A stretch of 64,000 bases of DNA from Forficula auricularia (lineage: Eukaryota > Arthropoda > Insecta > Dermaptera > Forficulidae). Numbering within the stretch: the stretch's first letter is position 1; the number at the start of each line of letters is the position of its first letter. Made by a program: the position numbers and the translations under genes. Shown piece after piece: positions 23,205 to 43,752 of this stretch. Below the pieces are notes generated by a model. The model saw only the letters and a list, made by a program, of their open reading frames with translations, did no database searches and had not been told where the DNA came from. Location of the stretch: NCBI GenBank assembly GCA_024734495.1, contig JALMQS010000055.1, positions 6,877,386-6,941,385 on the forward strand. Direction: 5' to 3'.

Positions 23205-23960
23205 AGTGTTCGGATCAAATATTTTTTAAAAAATAAGCTTATAAAAGTGTAGCTTAATTTCGAATGGAACTTTTTCGACAGCTTGACCGGGATTTCGCGA
23301 CCCTATATTAAAGTTTTGTGAAATTATGATGTCCCCCAGTTAAACATTTCTTGGATTCTAAGAAACGAAAAAGATTGGAAAACATTGACCTAACCGAACC
23401 AAATCGGACTTGTTTTTCTAAAAAACAAAAACAAAAAACGAGCTCATAGAACCTTAGTTTAATTTCGAATGGAACTTTTTCGAGAGCTTGACTTCCCCAA
23501 ATTCCAAAATATCAAGAGTAATTTCATCGGTGTTATATTTGAAAATCTGTAGAATTTTAAAAAATCTTTCAATAGATAGCTACTATACGAGTACAACTAA
23601 TTCATTTAAAGATAAATAAAATTTAAAATTTACGGAGCTTTTTAAAGTTAGCTTTATTCCAGAATTTCTATTTTAATCACTTCAGCTATCTTGTGGAAAA
23701 TACTTTGATTTTATGAGATTAAAAAGTGAATTAATTTATATGTACTCTACTTATGATTTCCATTTAAAATGTATAAATTGCATTAAAAAAATTAATCCTG
23801 AAAGATGATTTCACGGGCCTATATTAAAGTATTGTGAAAATATGATGTGCCAGGCAGTAGGTATTAGTAGTTGAACATTTCTTGGATTCCACGAAACGAA
23901 AAAAGATTGGAAAACACTGACCTAACCGAACCAAATCGGACTTGTTTTTCTAATAAATAG
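23205..23960 (+). repeat. further units of the GATCAAATATTTTTT repeat
   Basis: At least two more partial units (23205-23480 and 23800-23960) share AACCGAACCAAATCGGACTTG and TTTCGAATGGAACTTTTTCG with the first unit. The intervening 23490-23800 is unremarkable AT-rich DNA. Confidence 0.55.
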
Positions 23961-23964
23961 ATAG

Positions 23965-24572
23965 GTATCTTGACTATCTTGGAGCTATACTGATCCAAAC
24001 GCAGAAAGAATGATTAAAATCGGTTCATAAACAAAGAAGTTATACCTGAACAAACATAACAAAAAAAGGTCCAATACCAATGAAATTTATATTTTTACCA
24101 ATCGGAAACTAGACTGAACCCTATGCAAAAAAAATAATCAAAATCTGTTTACAATTGGCGAAGAAATCAGATAACATAGACACCCCTATCCTGGTGTAAT
24201 GGTCAGCATGTCTGGCTGGCAACCCGGAGGTCTCGGGTTCGATTCCCGGCTATACCCAGACATTTTTTCTGTAAGTATCGGGTCTGGTAATAAAAATTAA
24301 GTGGGAGATAAATTTATTCTAATTTATCGCGCGGATAATTTACCACTGCTCTAAGCACTTAAAAAACTTAGTAAATTGGATTGTATCTAACTTTCTGAGA
24401 TTTGGCTCGTGATCCCGGCTTCTTTCCTTCTACTCTGTTCTTTTCACGATGGAGGGGCCATCCCATACAGGCCTTTAGGGGATGCACCTTCTGGTGTATC
24501 TCCTTCTCACATCAATATCATTAAAAAAAAATCAGTCGAATTAAGAACCTCCTCCTTTTTTGAAGTCGGTTA
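23965..24572 (+). repeat. dispersed repeat ending CCTCCTTTTTTGAAGTCGG, split by a SINE
   Basis: Segments 23965-24183 and 24533-24572 together match 25725-25980: AATCGGTTCATAAACAAAG, AATCGGAA...TAGACTGAACCC, CAATTGGCG, AACATAG, then AGAACCTCCTCC and GAAGTCGGTTAA. The intact copy shows the SINE at 24184 interrupts this repeat. Similar tails are widespread in insect repeats. Confidence 0.7.
24184..24532 (+). mobile_element. tRNA-derived SINE
   Basis: The tRNA-like head has box A TGGTGTAATGG (24192-24202) and box B GGTTCGATTCC (24236-24246), with a plausible anticodon arm between. A tRNA-unrelated body of about 270 bases ends in ATTAAAAAAAAA. Insertion into another repeat is proved by the uninterrupted copy at 25725-25980. 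Retroposition by a LINE partner is inferred. Confidence 0.8.
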
Positions 24573-24839
24573 AAAAAGCAAAAAAACGAGCTCATAGAAC
24601 CGTAGTTTAATTTCCAATGGAACTTTTTCCGACAGCTTGTTCAGGTCCCGTCTCCCAGGCTAACATCGTATAATAGGAATCCGCCGAATATTTAATTTTA
24701 ATTTTTGGACGGGGAGAAACTGGGACTACGCCACTGTGATATAATTCATATATATTAATTATAAAAAAAACGTAATTGAGTAAATATAAGTAGTTGTAAT
24801 TAAGTAGTTAGTTAGTGTGTTTTGGACTATTTCGGAGTT

Positions 24840-33701
<8,862 letters not shown>

Positions 33702-33804
33702 GATTATATAGGGAATTTGTTACCCATTGTTGACGAAAAGGAAAAAAATGAGAAAACCAAGGCGATGAAAATAAGGAAAATAAAATAAAATAAAATATAC
33801 TTCA

Positions 33805-34092
33805 GGTCACGAAATTAGAAGTCTTGATCCGCTTTACGAGAGAAATGTTCCTGTTTTCAGCGGAAGAGGAAACATGTGAAGACAGAACAAGGATTGGATT
33901 GTTCCATAAGTTAGAGTTCGTTTCAGTACTACTTTTTCCACTTAGGGCCGGTTGTATGTCACAAAGTAAATGCTTTTTACCACTAACACAGGGTAGATGG
34001 TAAAAAGCATTTACTTTGCGACATACAACCGGCCCTAAAAACGGCAACAGCGCCCCCGGAGTAAAGCGGGTCAATATTTCTAATTTCATGAT
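33805..34092. mobile_element. TIR element carrying a nested MITE, copy 2
   Basis: Outer ends AAATTAGAAGTCTTGATCCGC and GCGGGTCAATATTTCTAATTT with TCCTGTTTTCAG / AAACGGCAACAG inside. A different MITE (33941-34036) occupies the centre. It lies just upstream of the qvr start codon, so it may sit in the promoter or 5' untranslated region. Confidence 0.7.
33941..34036. mobile_element. small palindromic MITE
   Basis: TTAGGGCCGGTTGTATGTC and GACATACAACCGGCCCTAA are perfect inverted ends, with AAAGTAAATGCTTTTTACCA mirrored inside. Total about 96 bases, almost entirely hairpin. Confidence 0.8.
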
Positions 34093-35085
34093 TACTACTA
34101 GAGTATAATAAATATCACCGATTATAAAACTTCAATTCAAATCTATAAAATGCTTTTAAGTTTAATTATTATTTTCTTAATAGTAAGTGGTTGTCAAAAT
34201 ATAAATTATTTGTGTGAAAATGATTTAATTGTTTAAATTTACTCGATATAATAATATTATTATATCAACGTGAATGTCTATTATCAAAATTGTTAGTCAA
34301 TATTATATATAAATACTTGCAACCCAAATATATAATAAATCTATTCAAGCCCCCTATTTAAATCAAACTCCACTTACATGGCCTACATTTAACTCCAAAC
34401 ACTGGGTCGATCAACATCACTGAAACAAAATTTTAAATGCCATTTTCTTAACTTTTTGAATAAAAAAAAAGTGTAATTATATTTGCTTAGATGCGGAATA
34501 GAGGTGGATAAAAGAAAAATTATCGATAAATCTAGAACATTTTTAAATTTAATTTTTTTTATTCAAACAACTTATTTTACGCAAAATTTATTTATTACAT
34601 CTCACTATAAAAACTAGCTGAGACTAGAATCCAAGTGATTATGTTTTCGTCGCTTTGCTCGCTTCTTTGATCTCCGCTCCACTGTGTTTCCAAATGCATT
34701 CAAGTTTATAATTTCATCTGAATTATATTACATGCAACACATTTCTTTCAAAAGTTCAATAATCAGCTCTGCATCTTCTTTTCTATTTTTATTTTAATGA
34801 TCTCTTGAGCTTCCATCTCTTTCGCCCAGTATGCAATTATAACTTAATAAGGATGCTCTATTTCTTATTTGTTTTCTATTCATTTCAAAATAAATATAGA
34901 ATCCAGTGGCGGTTGGTGACTTTTCAACCAGGGGATGCTGTCCAAAAAAGTACCCTTCATTTTTTCAAATTTTATTTTAATCTTAGCTTTTTTTTTTGCA
35001 AACTTAGGCGAATACGGCATCATTTTCGTCATTTTTATTTTAATTTGACATTAGATTTTTTAAAAATATATTTTGGGACCTTCTA
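34093..35085. other. no recognised feature
   Basis: AT-rich DNA. The plus frame at 34805-35131 is Phe-rich without motifs. Confidence 0.3.
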
Positions 35086-35520
35086 CTTGTTCTCTAAATT
35101 TCGACAAGTGTTCAGACACAACCCTCTCTAAAACAATGAATTTCAAAAGAAATATTTTTAAATATATGAGGGTGGAAATGGTTTTCTGTCAAAAATAACA
35201 CCTTAATTGTTTATTTATGAGTTACCGAGCCTTTATTAGATCCTCTTTAGGGGTTTAAACGTTTAAACTAAGGGGACTTGCTTTACTAATGTGATCTAAT
35301 AAAGGATAGCAAGCTCCGAAATTTAATGTGTTGTTTTTGACCGAAAACCTGATACCTTCTCAACATCTTTATTATTTTTACAGTGGATCCACAAATTCAA
35401 ACAATATTTTTAAAGTTTTAGAAAAAGCAGAATTACTTCTTGAGTGAACAAGCTTACATTTAAAAGAGATATAAGGGAGGTTTCTATTTTATGAAATATG
35501 TATATTCTAGCTAGATGTTG
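35086..35520 (+). repeat. dispersed repeat with inner palindrome, copy 1
   Basis: Matches 37387-38052 in order and orientation (CACCTTAATTGTTTATTTATG, CAGTGGATCCACAAATTC, AACAAGCTTACATTTAAAAG). An inner inverted pair CCTTTATTAGATC/GATCTAATAAAGG encloses a TTTAAACGTTTAAA palindrome. This copy lacks about 235 bases present in copy 2. Confidence 0.8.
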
Positions 35521-37386
35521 AAGAGAATTTATGCCTTAAACAGATACTGCTTTGTGTGAGGGAGGGTAGAAGTCAGAAATTAAATCTTAAGACTCCACAG
35601 ACCCTAAGATGGAAACCGACCATCTTTCACAATGAATCAGCCTGTCCTATAAGAAAATCTTAAATTTCTCCTAATTCTATTGCTATAAGCAAGCTATGAC
35701 TTGTCTATAGCATTCTTAGTTATTTCCGATCTTATATATTGAAGAGTCCTTAGAAATGGATTAGTCTAAAGATTCTCGAATCATCTTTATTTATTCCTTT
35801 TTTGTTTTAATTCTATTTTAATAGTTCCTCACCAAGAACAAATTTTATTCGATTAAAACTCGTCTGGACTTGTCTTTGACCTGCTTGAAGATATACCAGG
35901 CAGGGACTTTAAACCTTCTATCCGCACCCTTTTTTGAAAAAATCATTCATTTTAATTGCCCTTTGAAACAATGCAACAATTTTATTTCATTTTGAGAACC
36001 AATATACTTTCCAAAACAAAAAATTGTTTTTTTATAGAAATATTTGAAATACGGAAAATAATTTAAAAATTTAAAAATCCTCCTGAATTTATGAAAATAC
36101 TCTAAATGTTTGAAAATTTTAGTGATGCCCCGCATGCCACGGATAGAATTATTTCTATTATCTCCCCACCACTATTTGCTGACTAGTTTAAATTTTGAAT
36201 CTAAATAGAGGAGCAACTAAATCGAATTACCAGTGCCGTTTCTTCTCAGGGATGCATTAAACCTAATTAAAGTATAAGTCAAACGTATATAATAAATAAG
36301 GTAGCCTCCTCTACTATCTCTTTAATGATATTTAGAAATGGCTTGTATTTCATATTCACCTTTTAATTGAAATTGTTGGTAAGTTGTTAAGTTGTATTAA
36401 TTTCGATCCTGAACAGAACTGAACTGTACCTACCTCAACTTAACAGCCGAGGTCTAAATTAATACAACCAACCCGAACAAAATCGGACTTATTTTGAACT
36501 AAAACGTATCCGAATCGAACATAATTACGAGAAATCCAAATTAATTACGAATTTTAGTAAAGAAATAATAATTTGTAAAATACACTTAATAAAAATAGTC
36601 AAATCTTTATTAGATTTAGAAAACAAGAAACGGGAAGATTATAATTAGTAGTAAAATCCCAAAAGTTATTGGGAATAATATCTTTACTCATTTTTTCATA
36701 CCCCCAATTTTTTCTTTATTTTTTTTATTTAGCATACTTTAAAAAAGTATTCTATTTTGGTATCCTATAAATTCTTTTAGCTTAAAAATTAATAGGCTAA
36801 CAATAATTGAATGACATTCTATTTACTTTGATAAAATTTCGCATTTATTTATCTTTTTTTCAAATGATGCCAAGTTATGTATCACTGTCAAGAACAGAGG
36901 GAAAAAAAATAAACTTTCATAAAGACAAACGAAATGTCAAGATTATATATGCCAAGGTTAAAATATAATCACCCCTTATCCGATTTTATTGTATAATAAA
37001 TTAATTCATTTAGCCCTTTACCTTAAAATCTAAAAGAAAGCTTGAGAATCAATTTATATATTTTTAGACATGTCTAAAATTAAATTTCTACATCAAATGT
37101 CCAAGAGAATCAAAATCATTTTGCGAAAATAGTAAAACTAATTAATCTGATTTTTTAATGCACTAATATTTAATTTTTAGCCAGATGACTGTAATGGCAA
37201 ACAACCAAAAGTGGTATATGCTACAGCCCTCCATCTCGACATATATGGTCATGAATTTCAAAATTCTTTTCTTATCCCCTCCTTAATTCCAGTAAAATAG
37301 AAGCAACAAGACTGAGATTGGGACAGCTAAAAATATGTCAGTAGCAAACAGTGCCATAGACAGTCTCAAAACTAAGAGCTAAACCC
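35521..37386. other. no recognised feature
   Basis: Moderately AT-rich DNA between the two repeat copies; no coding or RNA signal was found. Confidence 0.3.
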
Positions 37387-38280
37387 CGCTACCTGTTCTC
37401 TAAATTTCGACATGGGTTCAGACACGACCCTCTTTAAAACAATGAATTTCAAAAAAATATTTTTAAATATGTTGAGGATGGAAACGGTTTTCGGTCAAAA
37501 ATAACACCTTAATTGTTTATTTATGAGTTTCAGAGCCTTTATTAGATCCTCTTTAGGGATTTAAACGTTTAAACTATGGGGACTTGCTTTACTAATGTGA
37601 TCTAATAAAGGATCGAAAGCTCGGAAATAAACATTTAGTGTATTATTTTTACCGAAAACCTGATACCTTCTTAACATCTTCATTATTTTTACAGTGGATC
37701 CACAAATTCAAACAATAATTTTAAATTTTTAGAAAAAGCATGTTCCAAAAAAAAAAATTGCAAAAACCGACCCCCTCCTTAGCAAATTCATCAAAACCTT
37801 GCAATTTTCAATTAGGGGGTATATAATATTTTTAAAAGTTCATATTAATCTTTTTATCACAAATTCACGAAAATAATAGCCCTTTGTGATAAAATTCAGC
37901 TTTAAACATACAAATGCATTACAAAATCCTTAATTTTCGGGCCCTGTTTGACATTATACTTCTTCAGAAACTCGTGAACAAGCTTACATTTAAAAGAAAT
38001 ATAAGTGAGGTTTCTATTTTTTGAAATATGTATATTATAGTTAGATGTTTTTGCCATAACTCTCAAGATGAGACTATCTGATAACTCTATTTTGTCATTT
38101 TAGACCCTTAATTAGGGCCTTTCAAAACATTTTAGTGACTCTAGTGATTTATAAAGGCTAATTTTTATTAGATTCTTTTCAGCTTTATTTAATTTAATTA
38201 CAGTCTCATCTAGAAAGATCGAATCATTATTATTTTTTTGTATTTAAGTGCTCGGAAAAGATACTATTTTCATTTTTAGG
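37387..38280 (+). repeat. dispersed repeat, copy 2 plus adjoining module
   Basis: 37387-38052 is the longer copy of 35086-35520. The directly following 38052-38280 (CTCTATTTTGTCATTTTAGA, CCTTAATTAGGGCCTTTC, TTGTATTTAAGTGCTCG) recurs alone at 48262-48490. The two modules probably belong to one larger transposon. Confidence 0.7.
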
Positions 38281-38990
38281 GTTCCATGGTTCCATACAAA
38301 GGTAAAACGGAAGCCAATTAGTGCCGATACAATGTATTTCTGTCAGTGAGAGTAGGTATTATAACTCGTAAATTATATAAGATACAAACTTCAATCTAAA
38401 AAATAACCTAAAAAAATAGAATTAAAATTAAATTTCTCTTAGTTCATTGAAAAGTATAAAAAAAAAATAAATAAAAAATGAATTTGCCGGTCAAGTGCGA
38501 GTCGGACACTAGCATACCGAGGGTTGCGTACCTTATATCGTCCAAAATATTTGAGATTCTTATTTACAAGAATCACTGAATGAATTTGAGAACTTTTTTC
38601 AGAATTTAAAGTTAAGCTGCTTTTGAACACCGACAGGTAAGAAAATCACCTAAAAATGGCCACTTTGGGACCCTCTCACATCGTCATTTTAAAGTGGATT
38701 AAATTTAAAAAATATAACATAATTCTACGCTCTTTACAGAAATACCCAAAAATCTATGATAAAAAATATTTTTTAATTTTAACCCCATAAAAAATCGACT
38801 CTCAGCAAAATAATCAATCGGATTTTTAACACAATTTTTCATTTAATTGATAACGAATACATATAACTTGTAAATTTCAAGTTTGTATCTTATTTAGTTT
38901 ACAAATTACAATACTGTGACAGACTGATAGACAAAAATTGTGATATCAAAAAGGGTTTACTTTTGAACAGAGAGAACCCTAAGAATAAAA
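38281..38990. repeat. decayed insect-type repeat (GTCAAGTGCGAGTCGGAC)
   Basis: Contains GGTTCCATGGTTCCATAC, GGTCAAGTGCGAGTCGGAC with CCGAGGGTTGCGTACC, and a terminal AGAACCCTAAGAATAA. This combination is familiar from dispersed insect repeats. TTTCAAGTTTGTATCTTAT recurs near 52640. Confidence 0.5.
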
Positions 38991-39390
38991 TAAAAATTAA
39001 TTTATATTAAAAAAATGAATAATTCTCTAGTTTCCCTCTCTACTCTAATAATGATAACGATATTTAATTGATTAACAAGATTCATTCATGACATTTAAAA
39101 CAAAAAAATATGATGAGTTGACTAAAAATGACTTGAAATTAGTTTTATCTACATCCCTACGAATGCTCAATTGAATTAGTATTAATTAAAAATATAATTT
39201 CTCGTTAAAAAAAACACTTTACAAAAAACCACACCTGTATATCAAAAATAAACTCAGAATTAAAATTAAATATATAAAATAAATAGAAAAAAAAACACTA
39301 ACGTGAAACAAAGAACATCAGTGAAGTAATTCGATAAATCATGGTCTTGTTAAAAATTTAAATTTGTTTTCAGTTTGGCGATTGTAAGAT
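38991..39390. other. no recognised feature
   Basis: AT-rich sequence; nothing identified. Confidence 0.3.
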
Positions 39391-39490
39391 GACTAAAGTC
39401 AGAACTGACCCAGAACACGATCGTCGGGATCGAGAGCAGACCAAAACCGACGGGGGAGATCCTCTCCTCTTTCGCTCAGCATCCATATCA
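39391..39490. promoter_or_regulatory. GC-richer island, candidate promoter or untranslated exon
   Basis: About 100 bases with many CG dinucleotides (ACGATCGTCGGGATCG) stand out from AT-rich flanks. On the minus strand a TCAGTT initiator-like word is present. It lies 5.7 kb upstream of the qvr start codon on the correct strand for a leader exon. This is only positional inference. Confidence 0.25.
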
Positions 39491-39583
39491 ATACTTATCA
39501 AATTAATAAGGCGAAAACATCACTGACATAATATTATTCATGAAATATGGAAAGATATATTAATATACATATACTCAACAGCA

Positions 39584-39603
39584 AAAAAAAAAAAAAAAAA
39601 AAC
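39584..39603 (+). repeat. poly(A) run
   Basis: About 20 A residues followed by CAGGCACTAATAAATAA. Could mark the tail of a retroposed copy read on the plus strand. Confidence 0.5.
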
Positions 39604-40058
39604 AGGCACTAATAAATAATCATAGTAAAATAATTTTTTTTTTAATAAATATTTTGATATTTTATTAAACGAGTGGGCTTTTTTTTAAATGGGTTAGTAG
39701 TGTTAGTGATTGGTTGACTTGGGATACATAGTCCATTTTAGCCACCGGGGACATACTATAATTCTTTTTATTATTGGTCAGTAGTGTTAGTGAGGAAGCT
39801 GGGTTTTCGCCGGTCAAATTTTTACTTTATCCAATGCGAAGCATGGGTAAAGTATCGTAATCGGTCTTGCGGCAAGCGCGACTTCAAATGGTCCTCAGGT
39901 AAAGACTACGGAACCCATAGATTTAATTAAAATCACAAATTGTAGTATGTGTATGTATTTATTGTATATATAGAATTATAAAAAAATTCAATACAAGAAT
40001 CAAGTACAAATAAGCAAAATTGTGAACAAATATAACAATAAACCATCCCCCCCTCCCC

Positions 40059-40430
40059 TCATTCATTTATAATAAATGAACGGAGACGCAGAGCACCATC
40101 AATAAAATTGTATAAGCTTCTCAACTTTTGTAAGCTCAAAGGCCTCAAAATATCCCAAAAATCTTCAGCATTCTCAATAGAATCCCTTAAATAGACTTCC
40201 CTCAACGCATTGTATATCGGACATACATTTAAAATATGAAATACATTTTCATTTTCATATTTGTTACAAATGGAGCAGACCATCTCCGGGTTTATTTTGT
40301 GTCCAGAACCATTCAACCAAAAATACAATATTTTTATATTGCCCACCCTAGCCTGGTGAAGGACTCTCATCATCCGAATGGGACAATTGTAGTATTCAAT
40401 TAGGTTGAATGTTAGCACGTGACGGTTTTG
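40059..40430 (-). pseudogene. LINE 3' fragment with zinc-knuckle region
   Basis: Minus-strand frame of about 120 codons with no ATG needed. It contains MVCSICNKYENENVFHILNVCP, interrupted here by position as CSICN at about residue 48 and HILNVCP at about residue 61: the C-x2-C...H-x4-C cluster found after the reverse transcriptase of several non-LTR retrotransposons. The stop is followed by AATAAATACATACACATAC-like A-rich sequence (39950-39975 on the plus strand in complement). The RT itself is absent, so this is a 5'-truncated insertion. Confidence 0.6.
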
Positions 40431-40589
40431 GCAAAAATTACATGGGGTATCGTCCAGAGGCCAAAAAGTGCGATTTTTTCATTTAGTCTGTACGGGTCTA
40501 TGTATGTATGTGGGTGGGTGTCGTTTTTTTAACATTGTATCGACACATATTCTCTTCATTAAATTTCAGTATATCAAGGTAGATAGTTT

Positions 40590-40707
40590 AAGGAGACAAT
40601 AAAAGAGTGAGTCTTCTGCTGGATAAATACATGTTTAATTAAAAGACACTCTTTTATTGTCTCCTTCAATTTATAAAAATTCTGCTATTCTCGGCAAAAA
40701 GAAATTT
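40590..40707. repeat. family A foldback remnant without ribozyme
   Basis: GGAGACAATAAAAGAGTG and CTTCTGCTGG are mirrored by AGACACTCTTTTATTGTCTCC and AAAATTCTGCTATTCTCG. Only outer arm pieces remain. Confidence 0.7.
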
Positions 40708-41204
40708 TCAATTTAAGATAGAAGTTAATTATTATTAGGTGTTCGGCAGCAATAGATCCATTGTTAATCAAATGGGGAAACAATTATACTTTGAGGACCA
40801 CCTCTCAAGAAACCATTGGTCCTAGGATGATTTTCTAAATAAAAACATCTATTCCTCGTTAATATTGTATCTATTTTCTATTATTTGGTGAATCGGTTCA
40901 CTGTTTTTTGCTCTACAAGAATCTAAAAAAAATGACTAACGAAAATTTGTAGATAAAATTTTTAAAATTTTCTTTGAATAAAATCTTAACTTGGGAAATT
41001 TTTATTTGATCTCATAAGAAATTAAAATCTCATATTTTGAGAGGTGAAAGGCTTAGGGATCTAGTATTTTTTGAAAAATATTCAAACTTGATATCTTCAA
41101 TGATCTTGGAGATATTGACGGAAGAAGACCAACCCTATCTTTTCAATGAATTTTTTCATATATTTCCTGATAATTTACTCTGGAACGGGCTAAAAATCTG
41201 ATCC

Positions 41205-41290
41205 CCACATAGAAGTCATAATTAAATAATAGTATCGTAAATTGGATGATGGCTAGAAGGGCCGAAAAGCCAAAAATATATATATATACT
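41205..41290 (+). repeat. 3' body of the 43580 SINE
   Basis: GCTAAAAATCTGATCCCCAC, AGTATCGTAAATTGG and AGAAGGGCCGAAAA match the SINE body at 43580-43690 in the opposite orientation. A short (TA)n tail follows. Confidence 0.65.
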
Positions 41291-42052
41291 CTGGGTAGCT
41301 CTGAGTGAACAGTAGTGCCTACATAAATTTATTTATTGACTTGGTTTTCTGCTTTTCCCTTTAATCGGGTTTAAGGCTTACATGTATACATACAGTGTGT
41401 CTTAAAAATTTTCAATCTTTACAATTAAAACTTTACTGAATTTAATATAGTCTAAATAGTACATAAATGTACATGAGTTGTATATGTTGCCATGCAGTAA
41501 AAATTAACAATGAATTTTATTTATTTATTTTTTTATATTCACTTGCTGAGTGTCGAGTCGCTCCCGCTATTCTTGATTACTTAATATACCGTTTATTATT
41601 TCAATTATATAACCAAAAGCGTATATTATTTTGTAAAACAATACCCCAATGCACTTCAATTATCATTGTAAAAATCTTTTGTTTCAACAAATTTATCAAC
41701 CAATTTAGTTTTATTAATTTTTTTGTTCTCCATTTCAAAAAATAATAAAATGTTAATTCCTTCTCATTTTAATTCTCCTACAAATGGAATCGTTTACAAG
41801 AACTATTTTGGCTTTTTATTAGAGACAACTTTATTATAATTTTTCATTTTCATTTGAGATGAAGAAATTAATCGAATTAAAAGAGCAATTTATTTAGCTC
41901 TTATTTTTCTAAATCATTTTTTTTTTAATTCTATTCTTTTTTTTGGCTTTAGAGAACTATGCCAATACAGCCACGCAATTAATGATTCTATAATTTAAAG
42001 TGAAAAATGATGGTACAATTGAAGAAAAAAAACTGTTAAATATGTATCCAAT
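41291..42052. other. no recognised feature
   Basis: AT-rich. The plus frame at 41467-41745 lacks motifs. Confidence 0.3.
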
Positions 42053-42290
42053 TTATAGCTCAATTTTGCAGCTGATGAAAAAAAGGCTACTTTTATGTAA
42101 AATTTCTTCTTCTTCTAAAGCTAGCAGATTCGTAATATTAAAAGGCGTAGTCAAGCCAGAGGCAAATAAATAATTTAATAACTTGTTCGATTCTCTTTTA
42201 AATTTAGTACAATTAAAAATTAGATGTTTGGCAGATCCTTCATCTAGGTTGCAGTAAATGCACATCGGGCTTTTTTAATTTTAAAATGAC
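42053..42290 (-). pseudogene. LINE 3' fragment, second family
   Basis: Minus-strand frame with CIYCN followed by HLIFNCTKF: the same C-x2-C...H-x4-C pattern as at 40059 but a different sequence. Just upstream, a shifted frame encodes VYVKTTPGHFKIKKAR, so there is a frameshift near 42265. No RT core. Confidence 0.5.
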
Positions 42291-42689
42291 CGGGTGTAGT
42301 TTTTACATAGACTTCTTCATAATTATTGCAAATTATACATAAGGTATAAATCAAATATAAAAGACATACGAAAGATAATGGCTAAATTTTATTTCCGGTA
42401 GCTGGAATTTAATTAATTTATAATACATCATTCTATATTCATATATGATTTTATATTCACCCTTAGAAGACACGAATAAGTTGAAATAAAGAATAAATTA
42501 CAATTATTAACTAAAGTAACTCTTGTAAATTATCTAACAAAAAACACGGGGTAATATGTTAACAGGAATATTTTAGCCAAAAGTCATAATTTAAGCCTTT
42601 TTTTTAAATTCTTTAATCTGACTACATTCTATTTCAAGCATGTTTTTTTTTCTGTCTGTATGGGTCTGTATTAAGAAACTATTTTCCAA

Positions 42690-42870
42690 TTTTCTACAGG
42701 CTCAATCTAATCAACTCTTTTTTTTTTTTGAAAATACAAACATTTTGCCACCAAAACAAACATTATACGACATTCCATTCTTGATTAATCGTGTATTTAT
42801 GAATTCAGTCAAAAAAGCATGTTTGGAAATTATTTTCTCCTCGTTTCAGACATTCTAAACATAAATAAGC
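42690..42870 (+). repeat. copy of the 1500-1710 dispersed repeat
   Basis: Shares TTGAAAATACAAACATTTTG and a TTTCAGACATT end. The frame at 42640-42858 is a reading of it. Further copies at 43855-43980 and 47780-47900. Confidence 0.5.
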
Positions 42871-42979
42871 AATGAATAAATAATAAAATGAAAGTTTTTG
42901 CCGAGAGTAGCAGAATTTTTATATATTGAAGGAGACAATAAAAGAGTGTGTCTTCTGCTGGAATTATAAATTTTATTTA

Positions 42980-43035
42980 TTTATAACGAGACTATAGTTT
43001 CGAGGGCTTTGCCCTCTTCATCAGTCTATTACAAT
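42980..43035 (-). ncRNA. hammerhead ribozyme, left arm of family A
   Basis: CUGAUGA (43024-43018), stem II GAGGGC/GCCCUC, GAAAC, then UAUAGUC. Stem III ACUAUAGU is a perfect palindrome, suited to pairing between two units. Stem I pairs AGA/UC plus UAAU/GUUA-type positions across an internal loop. Predicted cleavage is after AGUC. Confidence 0.85.
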
Positions 43036-43114
43036 GGTTTCACAGGAATTAATTTATGAATGAAAGGTTAAAATCATTCATGTGGTTAGGTAAAGAAATT
43101 ATATTCCTGTGAAT

Positions 43115-43172
43115 CAATTGTAATAGACTGATGAAGAGGGCAAAGCCCTCGAAACTATAGTCTCGTTATAAA
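43115..43172 (+). ncRNA. hammerhead ribozyme, right arm of family A
   Basis: CUGAUGA (43128-43134), the same 6-bp stem II, GAAA at 43151-43154, UAUAGUC. Sequence-identical core to the left arm, but on the opposite strand, so either transcript direction yields a ribozyme. Confidence 0.85.
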
Positions 43173-43579
43173 TAAATAAAATTTATAATTCCAACAGAAG
43201 ACACACTCTTTTATTGTCTCCTTCAATGAATAAATAAATAAGTAAAAATAACAAAAATAATACTTTTTGAAAATAGCAAAATTCGCTTAACATATCGTGG
43301 AATTTTCTGAATTATCAAATTAAGTTTTTGATATTTTTTCATTTATTGAATCTTAAAATTAGAATTTAATTAATCTATTATTTTTAAATTTTAGGACACA
43401 AATGGAGAAAAATTTTTAGGACTCGGTATGCTGTCGTGTTAATACTGTACATCTGATTAATTTAAATAAAATAAACTAATGCAAATTTATTTTTTGATCT
43501 AATTAATTTAATTTCTTAGTTTTAATCTACTCACTTTTTAGTTATAAGCTATTAGTTGGTTTTAAAATAAAAAGGTTGA

Positions 43580-43752
43580 TTTTTTTTTGATTTTTCGGCC
43601 CTTCTCGCCATCAGCCAATTTACGATACTGTTATTAAATTATGTCTTTTATGTAGGGATCAGATTTTTAGCCGGTTGCCTCGAGTCGGATTCGAACCCGG
43701 GTCCACTTGATTAGTAGAATTGTACGCTAACCGCTCGACTAACCCGACCCCA
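43580..43752 (-). mobile_element. tRNA-derived SINE, second family
   Basis: Minus strand: GGTCGGGTTAGTCGAGCGG with box A TAGTCGAGCGG, box B GGTTCGAATCC, then a body with AAAAATCTGATCCCTAC, AGTATCGTAAATTGG, GAGAAGGGCCG and a terminal A run. Total about 170 bases. A body-only copy lies at 41205-41290. Confidence 0.75.

Larger units (their letters stand above)
42893..43228. repeat. hammerhead foldback, family A, complete
   Basis: Both arms are full length, from GAAGGAGACAATAAAAGAG to its complement at 43228, with intact ribozymes in each arm. The spacer at 43030-43115 has its own mirrored ends TTCACAGGAATTAAT / TATATTCCTGTGAA. This is the best-preserved element of the type in the window. Confidence 0.9.

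Noticed and set aside
24184..24256. Functional tRNA gene
   Set aside because: Boxes are good, but the unit continues into a SINE body with an A tail, the anticodon stem is imperfect, and it is inserted in a repeat.
40440..40560. GTATGTATGTGGGTGGGTG as a telomere-like or regulatory repeat
   Set aside because: Too short and irregular; part of a dispersed repeat context.
43680..43752. Functional tRNA gene on the minus strand
   Set aside because: A body-only copy at 41205 and the A-rich end show that it is a SINE head.
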